Below, piece by piece: positions 21,325 to 32,733 of a stretch of DNA of 64,000 nucleotides. Both the position numbers and the translations under genes were made by a program. Every line of letters begins with the position of its first letter. The stretch's first letter is position 1. The notes under the pieces are model-generated. The model was given only the letters and a program-made list of their open reading frames with translations, searched no databases and had not been told where the DNA came from. This DNA comes from Leucocoprinus leucothites (lineage: Eukaryota; Basidiomycota; Agaricomycetes; Agaricales; Agaricaceae), in the NCBI GenBank assembly GCA_013368445.1, contig JAACJO010000041.1, positions 1 through 64,000 on the forward strand, in the 5' to 3' direction.

Positions 21325-23602
21325 TTTTTTTTAATAAAAAAAAATCAATGATTTATTACACAGTGCCCAGTCACAGTCCACACTTGTCAACATAATACAG
21401 GGCCTAAGTACCACTACCCAAGCCAAACACTACAGAGACAAGAATAGATAAAGTCCTGTCTGAATATAGTACACTACTTGACGGCAAAGAGACATGGCAT
21501 AGTAACAAAGAAATGAAACTAAAGTCCAACTCGCAGACCTCTAACAGTAAGCTTACATGTGCATGTGGCCCTAGCGATGTACTGATGGGGTTGGAAGATG
21601 CATTGAAGCAGGTACACAACCTACTACTGGGGCCTCCTATTGTCCTCGTGATGGCTAAGCCAATCACAGTTGAACTAATGGTGCTAGAACAGGCACTTTC
21701 AATCATCAGCTGCATGGTTGCCCTTGCAGTTGATATATGAGATATGGGGACAGGGTTCCCTGGCGGGTGTGGGCAGGATGGGGGGGTTTGCCTTTGGACT
21801 CCCCTTACAGCATGACAATGTGGAGCAATAATTCTCACTATGGTGAGGACCACTACACTGGGAACACCTGAGCATGCAGTTGTGGCAGGTGGGGGTAGGG
21901 TGACCAAAAGGCCAGTAGCGCTGGCACTGAGGGACACCAGGGTGGGTACAGACAGGCTTGATGATGGCCTGCATACCATTGAAGTCGAGGTACTTGTTGA
22001 GGAGCTTCTTGGCACCAGCTCCTGACTGAGAGTCCCATAGGTCAAACCAGACAGTAGCGGTGTCGGCCTTGGGGGAGTTGCACATGATGTGCACGGATGA
22101 GACATCAGCAAAAGTGGCCTTGAACGAAGACAATTGCATGCAGTCAGTGATCTGAACTGGCGTAATACAGATGCCATTCATGTGGAAGGGGACATCAAGG
22201 ATCTTGAGATAAGACCTCAACCTGGGGTGGTATGTCTTCAGCTCGAATGGGGCAGTGAAGATGGAGGGGATAGCAGACTTGATGACAGTGATGTCAGAGT
22301 CTGAGGGTACAGTGGAGGTGTACAGCGCAATAGTGCTGTATGCCTTGGTGATATTCTCAACACACAAAGAAGATTTGGCATGTGAGAGGGCGTTGTTGAG
22401 AAGGCACATGGCCTTGTGGTGGAGATAAGTGATCTCACTGGCATTCCCAGTGAAATCAAGGAACAATTGGTGGCAGGTGGGCCTGGCAGTGGTTATGTGC
22501 AGCTTCTTGGCAGAGCCGGTGGTGGTGGTGGCCTGATGCATTACGGCAACACAATCAGGGTCGAGGGAGGGGTTTGTCTGTGCCAGCTTGATGAGCAATA
22601 TAGGCAGCACCAAAGTGCCAGAACAAGTGGCTTCTGCAAACAAGCGCTGATGAGGCACTGGAGCAGAAGTGGGGATGGGCGCCTTCATGAGCACTCAAGG
22701 GGGGCCACTAGTGCATGCCTTAGGGGGCACTTGCTTGGGCGGTATGGGAGACTGGGCTGGAGTGGGCTGCAGAGCCTTGGGCATTTGCTTGGGTGCCTTG
22801 GGAGAGCCCATATTGATGTCACGTGGTTCTCCTTTGTCAGCAGATCCATGGGTCACCTCATAGACCATGTGTGTGTCTTTAGGGGAGGCTTCCAGCTCAT
22901 TGAACTGAGCAAAGCTCTGCATGAAGGAGTGAAAGGTGGTCCAGCCATGGCTGGCCCACTGTTCACCCATGGAAATGCATGCACTCCCATGCCTGCTCAT
23001 CTCAAATTCATAGACAGCACTAGCAAGATAGCTAGCACACACCTTGGCATAGTCCTTGTCAAGGAGGGAATTGTCAGGGAGTTCTCACATGAAGCACAAG
23101 AACTTCTTGAAGCTATTGAAAGCCTGCTTGGCCGCGGCATCATCTCTAGGCACAGTCCCAGTGGAGGATGACAGAGTGGATGGCACAATTGGGGGAGGAG
23201 TGGGAACTGGGTAGTATGTGGTACCACCAGTAACGAGTGGGGCCTTGGGACCTAAGGTCACCAGAGGCTGAGTAGTAAGTGTCAGCGACGGAACATCAGT
23301 GGACACTGAGGGAAGAGGTGAGGGCAACTGAACATCAGCCCTCATGGAGGTGGCCAGAGCCTTGAATTCTGCCATTGAGTGGCCGGGCTGGGTGGAGGTG
23401 GAGGGTCTGGGGGCCTCTTCAATCATATCAAGCTCGTCATCGCCGGATGTGATGTTGGAGTCAAGGTCCATGTTTGTGATCTCGCAACTAATAGCTTTAG
23501 ACTTTCACCTACCCATGTTTCGCTAGTGTAGACAATATAGTATTGTGCTCAAACTAAGACACCAACTCAAGAGATGGTGGTGGTAAGAGGACAGGAAGGG
23601 AT
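21325..23602 (-). mobile_element. Half-LINE H4 (alpha type), full length
   Basis: A 2.28-kb element with poly(T) at its left end (21325 on; the A tail is interrupted), the tail ATCAATGATTTATTACACAG in reverse, the 3' UTR, ORF1, and a diverged 5' box at 23560-23602. The duplication GAATCAAGCACAGTG flanks it (21309-21323 and 23603-23617), inside Copia-B. It is the best alpha reference and carries no ORF2. Confidence 0.9.
21690..23516 (-). pseudogene. H4 ORF1: gag-like protein, alpha type
   Basis: ATG at 23516. The N-terminal module (MDLDSNITSGDDELDMIEE, then STDVPSLTLTTQPLVTLG) is unlike beta and gamma. The shared motif HGSADKGEPRDINMGSPK follows, then the core (HQLFLDFTGNASEITYLHHK, RSYLKILDVPFHMNG, ATVWFDLWDSQSGAGAKK) and knuckles CQRYWPFGHPTPTC (first Cys pair damaged by Tyr), CSQCSGPHHSENYC and INCKGNHAADD. 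TGA codons occur at codon 4, before ELPDNS, at 22692 and after AADD; homologues have Arg or a CGN codon at several of these. A 331-residue stretch from 22691 to 21699 is open. Confidence 0.85.
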
Positions 23603-24294
23603 GAATCAAGCACAGTGTGTAGCTTCTTGTTCCACTGCCTGGCTGACTGTTTGAGGCCATAGAGCGATTTGTGCAGCTTGCAAACGATGTTTGGGCCTCC
23701 CTGGTGATATCCTTCAGGCTGCCTCATGTAAATGTCCTCATCCAGCTCTCCATAGGTGAATGCAGAGGAGATATCCACAGATCGCATTTTGAAGCCTCCC
23801 TTGGCTGCCAAAGCTATAATAAGGCACAGGGATGCAGGACAAAATGTAGGGGCAAAAACCTCGGTGTAGTCATAGCCAGGACGCTGGGAATAGCCCTTTG
23901 CAACAAGCCTAGAGTGATAATGCTCAATAGACTGGTCTGGGTTGAGTTTCAACTTGAAAACCCAGCCAGACTCGACAATTTTGGCCCCAGGAGGTAGCTC
24001 AACAAGCTCCCAGGTCCCATTGGCAATGAGAGTCGAAATTTCAGTGTTGCAGGCTTCTCTCCACTTGTCAGCATCCAGGGCCTTCATAGTGACCTTGTAG
24101 TTGCGAGGATCAGGCCCAGAAACACTTCCAGCAAACTCTACAACCTCATAGTCAGCATCAACATAGTTTTGTCACTCCTGGTCCTTTGGAGGGAAGAGCA
24201 GAGGTGTCCCCAGTAGCCAGTAGGCTGTCCTGGGTGCTGGAGGTCATGTGGAGCATTACTGGGGCCATGGGGGCTGTGCAAGTGGTGTAGGAAC

Positions 24295-25595
24295 CCATCC
24301 TTCTTGACCTCTTACCACCACCATCTCTTAGTTGGTGTGTTGCATTTTGAGTTCAATACTACTGCATCTACTTGTAGCTACATGGGCAGATGTAAATCTA
24401 AGTCTAATAAGCCTCCCCGCCAAATAACCGAGTCCGCCAAAGCCTCTACTGATGAGCTCAACATTGCTGAGATGTCTGAGGACAAACATCTCAACCCCTA
24501 CAATGACCCCCGCAATGTTTGCAGGTTCCTTGGTTCCTCCTGGGCTGACATCTCATTGCCTGGTCCCTCCTCCCTGCCTGCTGCTAATGTTCCATTGCGG
24601 CCAGTAGTGCCACTCACAGCTGACATCCCATTGCTGTCCCCAAAGCCCTTTACTGCTGGTGGACAGATGTTCTACCCTGTGAAGAACCCCCCTCCCCCAG
24701 CACTGCCATCCACTGTCTCCTCCGGGTCAACTGAGGAGTCTGTTGAGACTTGGGCTCTTGCTGGGCTCCATTTCTTCACCTGCTTTGCCAGGTCAGCCCC
24801 CCCTAGGCCCCCTACCCAAGGCCACCACCGCCATACTCATCCTGACCCTTGTTGGGCTTGTTGCAGAAATCTTCAACTGAGGCCAAGGTAACACAGCCCT
24901 CGACAGTGAGCATATGCAAGCCCAGAGATAGGCCACATTCACAGATTTCATTTGGGATTGTGCCACCAGATTTCTGGGGGCCGACCCTAATCGTATGCAT
25001 GTCATCCATGAGGCAACCCATGGATCTGCTGACAAAGCAGAACCACATGACATCAATATGGGCTCTCCCAAGGCACCCAAGCAAATGCCTAAGGAACTGC
25101 AGCCCATCCCCCTGTACTGCCCAAGCAGGTGCCCTCTAAGGCATGTGCTAGTGGCCCCCATCAAGCGCCCACAAAGGTGCCCATCCCCACTCCCACTCCA
25201 GTGCCTCATCAGCACTGATTTGCGGAAGCTGCTCATTCTGGCGCTTCAGTGTTGCCTGTGTCACTCATCAAGCTGGCACAGGCAAACCCCTTCCTTGACC
25301 CCTCCACCATACTCTCAGACTCCAACATCACTGTCATTGAGTCTGCTATCCCCTCCATCTTCACTGCCCCATTTGAGCTGAAGACACACCACCCCAGGTC
25401 GAGGTCTTATCTCAAGATCCTTGATGTCCCCTTCCACATGAATAGTATCCGTATTATGCCAGTTCAGATCACCGACCACATGCAATTGTCTCTGTTCAAG
25501 GACACTTTTGCTGACATCTCATCTGTGTGCATTATGCGCAACTCCCCCAAGGCCAACACCACTACTGTCTGGTTCGACCTATGGGACTCTTAGTC
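24295..25595 (+). mobile_element. Half-LINE H5: gamma N-terminus with alpha core, truncated
   Basis: Starts with the 5' box (CCATCCTTCTTGACCTC...) directly after Copia-B sequence. ORF1 begins at 24382 (MGRCKSKSNKPPRQ). Its first half matches gamma elements H3 and H7 (LPGPSSLPAANVPLRP, FTAGGQMFYPVKNPPPP), but from about 25250 it matches alpha (SLIKLAQANPFLDP, ILDVPFHMNSIRIMPVQIT). An internal deletion joins FLDP to STILSDSN. It ends at FDLWDS where H6 begins. Confidence 0.8.
24382..25593 (+). pseudogene. H5 ORF1 (mosaic, deleted, truncated)
   Basis: Begins at the ATG in CTACATGGGCAGATG. Residue 4 is Cys where other copies have Arg or a stop (CGN to TGN). The frame shifts near 24810-24890 and again near 25110-25250, so it is not expressible as one protein. 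The knuckle region is absent, because the gene stops at FDLWDS (TAG at 25591-25593). Confidence 0.8.
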
Positions 25596-25722
25596 TTTTT
25601 TTTTTTTTTTTTTAAAAAAATCAATGATTTATTACGCAGTACCCGGTTGCAGTCCATGCTCGCCAACATAATACAGGGTCCAAGTACTGCTACCTAAACC
25701 AAATACCACAGAGATGAGAATT
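25596..25722 (-). mobile_element. Half-LINE H6: alpha 3' tail only
   Basis: Poly(T), then AAAAAAATCAATGATTTATTACGCAG and the alpha 3' UTR in reverse up to GAGATGAGAATTC, where the poly(T) of H7 begins. About 127 bp remain. H7 probably inserted into it. Confidence 0.75.
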
Positions 25723-27932
25723 CTTTTTTTATTTTATTTAATATCAGTAGACCCCAGAGGGGTCCAAACTTATAATGTGGTGTGCGATAGCAGTCTGCGC
25801 CCAACTATCTACTACAGGGAACCGATACCGCTACTGACTACACAAGAGTAAACAACTGGGAATATATATAATGGTCCTGTCCAAGATAATACACAAATCG
25901 ACAACAGAAGGGGGCTAGACATGTGACAAAATACAAAGGAAGAAACATATACTGATATCACTGCATCAAGTGGCAGGCCTTGGGGTTTGTAGGGGCCCAC
26001 CCGGCAACTAGTGATGGATGGGGGATGATGCATTGACACTAGGGAGCTCCCCCTAGGCCTGGGGCCGGCCAGTAGGACCAGAATGACTTTGCAGCCAATC
26101 CTGATCAAACCAGTGGCACCAGAATGTGCATTTGCAGTCAGTAGCAGCATGTTCCTTGCCACAATTGACGCACTTGATGTAGGGACAGGGTTCCCCAGCA
26201 GGTGTGGGCTGAATGGGGGGGTTAGCCTTTGGCAACCCTTTACAGCAGGAGGAGGTAGTGTGGTGATTCTCGGACAGATGTGGCCCACCACATTGTGAAC
26301 ACCTGAGAGCGCGGTTGCAACAGGTGGTGGTAGTGTGGCCCCAACACCAGCATCATTGACACTGGGGGGTCCCGGGGTGAGTACATGCAGCCCTAATCAT
26401 AGACTGCATGCCATCAAAGTTGAGGTATTTGCTGACCAGGCACTTAGTGTTAGCACCAGACTGAGAATCCCAAAGGTCAACCCAAATAGTGGCAGTGTCA
26501 GCTTTGGTGGAGTTGCGCATGATGTGCACAGAGGAGATGTTGGTGAATATCTCCTTGAAGGGAGACAAATGCATACGGTCGGAGACGTGTTGTGGGGTGG
26601 TGTGGATACCACTCATGTAGTAAGGGACGTCCAGGATCTTGAGGTAAGACCTGGACCTGGGGTATTTGGTCTTCAGCTCAAACAGGGCTGTGAAGGCTGA
26701 AGAGAGGGAGGATTTGATCACTAATGCATCTGCATCAGTGGTGATGGAGTTGGTGTACAACGAGATGGTGTTGTATGCCCAGGCGATGTTCTCGATGCAA
26801 AGAGAACTCTTTGCACGAGTGAGGGAGTCATTAAGAAGGCGCATGGCCTTATAGTGAAGGTAGGTAATGTCACCGGCATTGCCAGTGAAATCAAGGAAGA
26901 GTTGGCATCGGGTGGGGCCCAACGTGGTCATGCGGGGCTTCTTTGCAGAAGGCGTATCAGCAAGGGCGGCCTGATGCATTGCTGCAATGCAATCAGGCTC
27001 AAGGGTGGGGTGGGACTAGGCTAGCTTGATAAGCACTGCCGCAGATGCCGGGGTGTGGGCAACCTTGGTGAACAACTTCTTAGCCGCTGAGGGTGGGATG
27101 GGCACTCGCCGGGCTTGGCCATCAGACCTAACCTTAGGAGCAGGGGGTGCTTGAGTGGGTGCTTTGCCACTAGTGCGGACCTTGGATCCACTTTGTCAGC
27201 AGATCCATGGGTCACCTCATGGACAATGTGTGTACAATTAGGGCTGGCCTCCAGAACTCTGGTGGCACAATCCTGAATGAAACTCACGAATGTGTCCCAT
27301 CTCTGGGCACACATACACTCACTGGTGAGGACTGTGTCGCCTTGGCCTTGGTTGAAGACATCTGTGACAAGCCCAACAAGGGTCGGGACAAGTATGGTGA
27401 TGGTGGCCTTGGGTAAGGGGCCTTGGGGGACTGACCCGACAAAGCAGGTGAAGAAACAGAGCCCAGCAAGAGCCCAAGTCTCAACAGACTCCTCAGTTGA
27501 CCTGGAGGAGACAGCGGATGGCGGTGCTGGGGGAGGTGGGTTCTTCACAGGGTAGAATGTCTGTCCACCAGTAGTGAGGGGCTTTGGGGACAGCGACGGA
27601 ACATCAGCCATGAGTGGCACTGCTGACTGCAATGGAACATCAGCAACAGGCAGGGAGGAGGGACTGGGTGACAAAACATCAGCCTGGAGAGGACCAAAGA
27701 ACCCACAAACATTGCAGGGGTCATCATAGGGGTCAAGATGTTCATCCTCAGATATCTCAGTGATGTTTCACTCATTGGTAGAGGCTTTGGCGGACTCGGT
27801 TGTTTGGTGGGGAGGCTTGTTAGACTTAGATTTACATCTGCCCATGTAGCTACAAGTAGATGCAGTAGTATTGAACTCTAATCATGACACACCAACTAAG
27901 AGATGGTGGTGGTAAGAGGTCAAGGAGGGATG
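25723..27932 (-). mobile_element. Half-LINE H7 (gamma type), full length
   Basis: About 2.2 kb on the minus strand: T-rich tail (a degraded poly(A) complement), 3' hairpin at 25750-25764 (GACCCCAGAGGGGTC), ORF1 27845-26053, and the 5' box ending at 27932. The left flank is H6 and the right flank a truncated Copia-B LTR, so no duplication can be read. Confidence 0.85.
26053..27845 (-). pseudogene. H7 ORF1: gag-like protein, gamma type
   Basis: Starts MGRCKSKSNKPPHQTTESAK. The N-terminal module includes SPSPSSLPVADVPLQSAV and TTGGQTFYPVKNPPPP. HGSADKVDP follows, then a segment shorter than in other copies and frame-shifted. The core is open from 26979 to 26353 (CQLFLDFTGNAGDITYLHYK, RSYLKILDVPYYMSG, ATIWVDLWDSQSGANTK) up to THPGTPQCQ, then a stop inside the first knuckle. 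Knuckles two and three follow (CSQCGGPHLSENHH, CVNCGKEHAATDC) to TAG 26053-26055. Confidence 0.85.
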
Positions 27933-28009
27933 TTCTGATCAACTCTAACTTCACACATCAACAAATCAATCACAAATACTTATAGACTGTCCAGAGCACA
28001 TCTGACATA

Positions 28010-28519
28010 CCCCCTTGATCTGACAAGTCCACAAGTCGTTAGAAACACCAAAGTCAACACCTACACCCTCTAGCGAGTCAATCCTAGCATGGGAACTGCA
28101 AACTCCACCATCTTGGGCTGAACTGCCTTGGTAAACAAGTCTGCCACATTCTGGCTGATGGGAATGTACTCTGGAGCAATGAAAGCGGACTGTACAGCAT
28201 CCTGGAGCCAGTAGAACCGCAGATCTAGGTGCTTCATGCGACCATGATGCTCAGGATTCTTGGAAACATCAATCCCAGACTTGTTGTCAATCAGGAGAGT
28301 GGAAGCATAGGAAGGGGAATAGCCAAACTCTGTCAGGATGTTCCTCATCCACATGATCTCCTTGCCAGCCTCAACTGCAGCCACATACTCAGCCTCTGTA
28401 GAAGAGAGAGTAACAAAGGGCTGACGCTTGGAGGACCATCCCACAGCTCCACCACACACCAGAGTCACATATCCACCTGTAGAGCGACTGGTTTGCTTAC
28501 AACCACTATGGGAAGCATC
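28010..28519 (-). pseudogene. Copia-B #1 RNase H C-terminal part
   Basis: Encodes GGAVGWSSKRQPFVTLSSTEAEYVAAVEAGKEIMWM, the RNase H Ser-Thr-Glu-Ala motif, then LLIDNKSGIDVSKNPEHHGRMKHLDLRFYW, ending LGLTR and a stop at 28070. A polypurine tract in reverse (CCCCCTTGATCTGACAAG, 28010-28027) links it to the LTR remnant. LINE copy 2 interrupts it upstream at codon DASH. Confidence 0.9.
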
Positions 28520-31500
28520 TTTTCTTTTTTTTTTTTTTTAAATCAATGAATTTATATAGCAGTGCTTGATTGCAGTCTGCTTTCAACTAAATGGTACAAA
28601 CAGACAGTACACTACGGCAAGCCGGGGTACACAAAGCAGTCGAAGACCGCTTAAGACAAAGACTATATACAATTAGTCTAGCAAAATAGAGAAGACTTGA
28701 GAGAGACTATGAAATGAGGTGTTATATACAGAGATTGGACTCAAAAGAGATGAGATGAGATGAGATGAAAGAATATAGTTCACCTTCATTTGGTTTGGCA
28801 GACACAGGAGCTTGAGGCAGCGGTGGACACATGTCATGATTAGAGAAGGCAAAAGCAGCTGGGTTCTTTTTGAAGAACTCGATGAGGAACTCATGCTGAG
28901 GGAATGCACATTGCACCCATTGAGTGCAGATAGGATAGACGGGGCAATAACACAAGATATGATGTCACGTTTCCAAGTGGTGGCCATAACAACAGGATTT
29001 GGGTTTGAGAGGGAAGAACCTCTCGTGATAGGCTCCAATTGGAGTGTGATTTAGAATAGCCCAAGTCATGCGAGCACATAAAGACAGTGACTTATTGGCT
29101 AGAGGAAGCCAGGTGCCCCCCTTGATGTAAGTGGGGATGAGGAACTTATGATTTTTCTTTGAGAGAAGGAAACCATTGCTGTGGTACTTCTTCTTCCAAA
29201 ATGTAGACTCCCATGATTTCTGGCAGTTATTGGTGGCTTTTCATCACAAAAAGTCTAGAGTAGCACCTGTGTTAGGGGGAGCATGGATGCAAGTGGTTGT
29301 GATGTCATTATGGACTCTAAGATGAGGTTTCCAATACCACTTAGATGGGACATCCCAGAAGTCAATGGAACAGAACAGTTTGGCTGCAAGCCAGTCTGAT
29401 AGTAGTTGGCAGACTTGGATAGGTTGTGACTGACTCAAGTGAATAGAAGGGTTGACTGCCAGCTTGGCTGCTGGAAGACAGTCAGTGATGAGGATGATGT
29501 GATCGCACTGGAGGGAGATGGCCTTGGTGATGCCAATGCAAATGGAGTAGAGTTCAGCATCTGTAGAAGATGCCCAGCTGCTTGCCTGTTTTGCATGGGA
29601 CACTTGTCATCTGCTGCAATATAGATGTGCCACCAAGACCACCTGAAGGGAACCTACAAGGGGAACAGAGGTGTCAGTAACAACTAATATACAATTATGA
29701 TCAGAAGAAGAGGAGGAGAAAACCAAATCAAGAGATGATATGTGTTTATACATCTCATGCTTGTCTGAGTGATTACAAGGATGGAAATGAATAGAATCGG
29801 AATAGATGTCCATGAGACAAGACCCAGGCTTGGATTCAGGAGTGAAGGGAGAGAAAGAATCAGAGAGATGAGAAAGAGAATTATCTACATCAATAATAGG
29901 GCCTTTGACTTTAGCTTTTTTGGCTGTAGTGAGAAGTTGAAGCAATTGGGGATGGGAGGAAGAATTAAGAGAGAAATGATCAGATAAAAGAGAGCATAGC
30001 ATGTGATTTGAAGGTAAAGTAGAGACTTGATATGAAGAGCAAATAGCTAGTTTACAGAGATGAAGATGGATAGGAATAAGTCCAGTGATAATTTCAACAC
30101 CCCCAGATGGAGAAGTGTGGAAGGTGCTGGTGATCCAAAGAGCCACACACCTTTGCATAGAGGATAAGGACTTGAGAAGCACCTTGTTACAAGTGCCCTC
30201 ATAGTACCATAGTTGGAAGCCATACGTTGCCACAGGGACAATGCATGACCTATATAAGAGTCATTTTTGGAGAGGGAAGAGACCTTGGGTTGAGTTGCCT
30301 AGCATACTCATAGCTTTCACTGTGGATAATGTTTTAGTGGAGGAATATCAAACGTGCTCTTGAAACAAGAGTTGGCAGTCAAAATAGAAACCAAGGTATC
30401 GCCAGAAGCATTTTGGGTGAAGGAGAGGGCCACCGATGTCAGATAGGTCAAGTGGGGGATTTGAATTGTTGTGGTGATGAGAGAAGTGGAAAACCTCAGA
30501 TTTGTCATGTTCGATGACTAGTCCGAGGTCAGTGCAAATGGAGTTAATGATGGAGTATGCTACTTTGAGGGAAGAAATAGTGTCAGTGTAGTTCTTCACT
30601 TGAGATATACAAAGCCCATCATCAACAAAAGATAAAAGGGAAGAGGGGACGGATTATAGATGAGTACGTTGGTCAAACATAAACATGAGAGGCACCAAGT
30701 AGAGTGCTGAGAGGATGGGAGATAGAGCTGAACCTTGCCCCATGCCAACATCTGTGTTATGGGCATCAGACATGAAAGTGTTCCACATGAATTGGGTGGA
30801 TCAACCTATAAGGTAGTGAGAGAAAAATTTTACGAGTTCTGGGGTGAACCCCTGGCATCACAGGATATCAGTGAGAATATCATGGTTAAGGGAGGGGAAG
30901 AATTGGGCAATGTCGAAGGCACAAACACTAGTGATCAAACCTTTGGCCCATCCGGCCTGAATAACATGAGTGAGGAAAACACCTGCATCTTCAGTGGAGG
31001 GTTGGATAACTCCTCCCATTTGATTCGGGGGGAGAGCACCTGAAGAAACTGCCTCAAATTGCATACGGTGAGCAATCATCTTTTCGATAAGTTTGCCTAA
31101 AGTGTTTAGTAGAACAATAGGGTGAAAAGCTTTAGGGGTATCATAGGCCGGTTTGTTTAGCTTGGGGATGATGATAGAGACCGAGTCTTTGAAATGACTC
31201 AGCCAGTGAGAAAGATGTATGCATGCATTAGCAATGAGTATAATATTCTTGAGGCAGTCATCATAGGTGACAATAGACTTTAGATGTCTCCAAGAAATGT
31301 GATTGGGTCCAGGCGCTGAGGAGTTAGCACAAGACGAAAGGGATTTGGTGAGTTCAAGAGCAGAGAAATCTGCCCAGGAACAGGGAGGGAAGTATTTCAT
31401 TTCATTCAGAATATGGGGGCTTACCAGTCGTCCCGATGCAGAGTTGTATGACGAGTGAAGTGCATTCCACAGGTCTGGGAGATTGTTACAAGGTTGTCCT

Positions 31501-32733
31501 TGATATCGAATACCTTCAATGGCAGGAAGTTTTTGTTGTTTGACCCATTCCATAAGATCTCAGGGTTGTTTGTTGGTTGATGTAATCTCATAAATGCGTT
31601 CATCAAAGAAAGAGTGTTTAGCGGCTCGAGTAGCCGCTCTGAATGCTTGCCAGTCTTTTTGGTCCTTTGTTCCTCTGTAAGTAAGGTCTCAGAGCAGTGG
31701 GGGGACCACCACTCCTTTGATTGGTTAGTGATCCATACAGTTTTAGAGTTCGTGTTCCATGAGTCAGAGAAGATACGAGAAATGGAGTCAGAGATATTGT
31801 CCAAATGAGAAGTGGAGTGAACATTTGAACAGTCAAGAGCTGCTAGATGCTCTGAAACCTGAGAAATAAAAGCAGTCTCTTCATCGCTGTCTTTTAGCAG
31901 TACACATTTTTTATAATTAATATAATCCGGGCAAATCAGGAGATCAATGAGCAGAGGTGCATGATCCGAAGGCAGTCTCGAATTTGCATCAATGACATGG
32001 GAGGTGGAATTGTTAGCACAAAAGATGAGATCAATAACAGAATTATCATGATTTTCTATGGGAGAAAAATGGGTTGGAGAGAAAGTGGTCAGTATAGACC
32101 TGGTGAGATTGAAACAATCCACTAGCTCCATTAGAGTTATGGTGGAATGAGGGAGATGGGAAGCCAAGGGATCCCATTCTGGAGAGTGACAGTTGAAGTT
32201 GCCTCCCATATACACAATATTAGGAATGTCAATGAAGTTTGTTGAAAGAAAATTAATCACCAATGATGACAAGTCAGAATATATGTTGAGAAAATGAATA
32301 TAATTACCCTGGTTGAATAATCCCAAGATTTGAATATTGCAGTAATTAACCCACTTCTGTTAAAGGATGGGTCTCATATGAAGCAGACATCTGTGAATGT
32401 AAGTCAAAGTACAGGGATGGGGGTTATTGGGCTTAGTAGGGCAAACTATACACAGCCACTCAGGATGGATAGGGGTACCTACAACATCGTCCCCTTCAGA
32501 GTTAGTCATAGAAGGTGCTTTGTGGATATGATTCCATGGGGGTTCCTGTAGAAAAATGATATTGGAGTCCAGCTTCTTGGACTCAAGAATGGTGTCAACA
32601 AGGGCATAAGAGCATCCCACATTTTGCGAATAGATACAAAGAGAAGAAATAATATTGTTCTTACCAGACATATTTAAATTGCAACTCTGCCACTGGAGCA
32701 ATTGGTATTGGCATGGACAGCACATGCAGTGCA
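28520..32733 (-). mobile_element. LINE copy 2, ORF2 and 3' part (duplication unit 1)
   Basis: Poly(T) at 28520 after the GGAAGCATC target site (28511-28519), then the tail ATCAATGAATTTATATAGCAGTGC in reverse, the 3' UTR and ORF2. At 32734 H8 interrupts it near the ORF1/ORF2 border. The rest of the LINE is at 47860-50635, where the matching GGAAGCATC (50636-50644) is found. Without insertions the element is about 7.0 kb, a full-length Tad1-like LINE. Confidence 0.9.
28725..32671 (-). pseudogene. LINE copy 2 ORF2: endonuclease, RT, RNase H
   Basis: Start MSGKNNIISSLCIYSQNVG at 32671. Endonuclease: IIFLQEPPWNH, NIVYMGGNFNCHSPEWDP, SVIDLIFCANN, LPSDHAPLLI. The RT fingers/palm are in an open 231-residue stretch at 31553-30858 (IIIPKLNKPAYDTPKAFHP, LLNTLGKLIEK, FDIAQFFPSLNHD). 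Motif C FVDDG is at 30630-30616. RNase H: NCILVVTDTSVPLVG, SSTDAELYSICIGITKAI, ILITDCLPAAKLA (29600-29440). The C-terminal segment has CYCPVYPICTQW, and copy 3 shows the full C-x-C...H...C pattern. Stops at 32360 (TAA) and elsewhere, plus frame changes near 31690, make it inactive. Confidence 0.9.

Larger units (their letters stand above)
21234..24294 (-). mobile_element. Copia-B fragment #0 (RT region), split by H4
   Basis: Two pieces, 21234-21324 and 23603-24294, correspond to about 43110-43890 of the complete Copia-B. The second encodes the RT start on the minus strand: DKWREACNTEISTLIANGTWEL, SGWVFKLKLNPDQS, VDISSAFTYGELDEDIYMRQPEGY and YGLKQSARQWNKKL. The left end abuts the poly(A) of LINE copy 1 and the right end is cut by H5. 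Confidence 0.85.

Noticed and set aside
28750..28785. GATGA-type microsatellite
   Set aside because: A short (three to four units) part of the LINE 3' coding/UTR region, present in all LINE copies; not a separate feature.
30735..31043. Plus-strand frame of 102 codons, repeated at 38060
   Set aside because: Antisense of the LINE RT domain; it is repeated only because of the tandem duplication.
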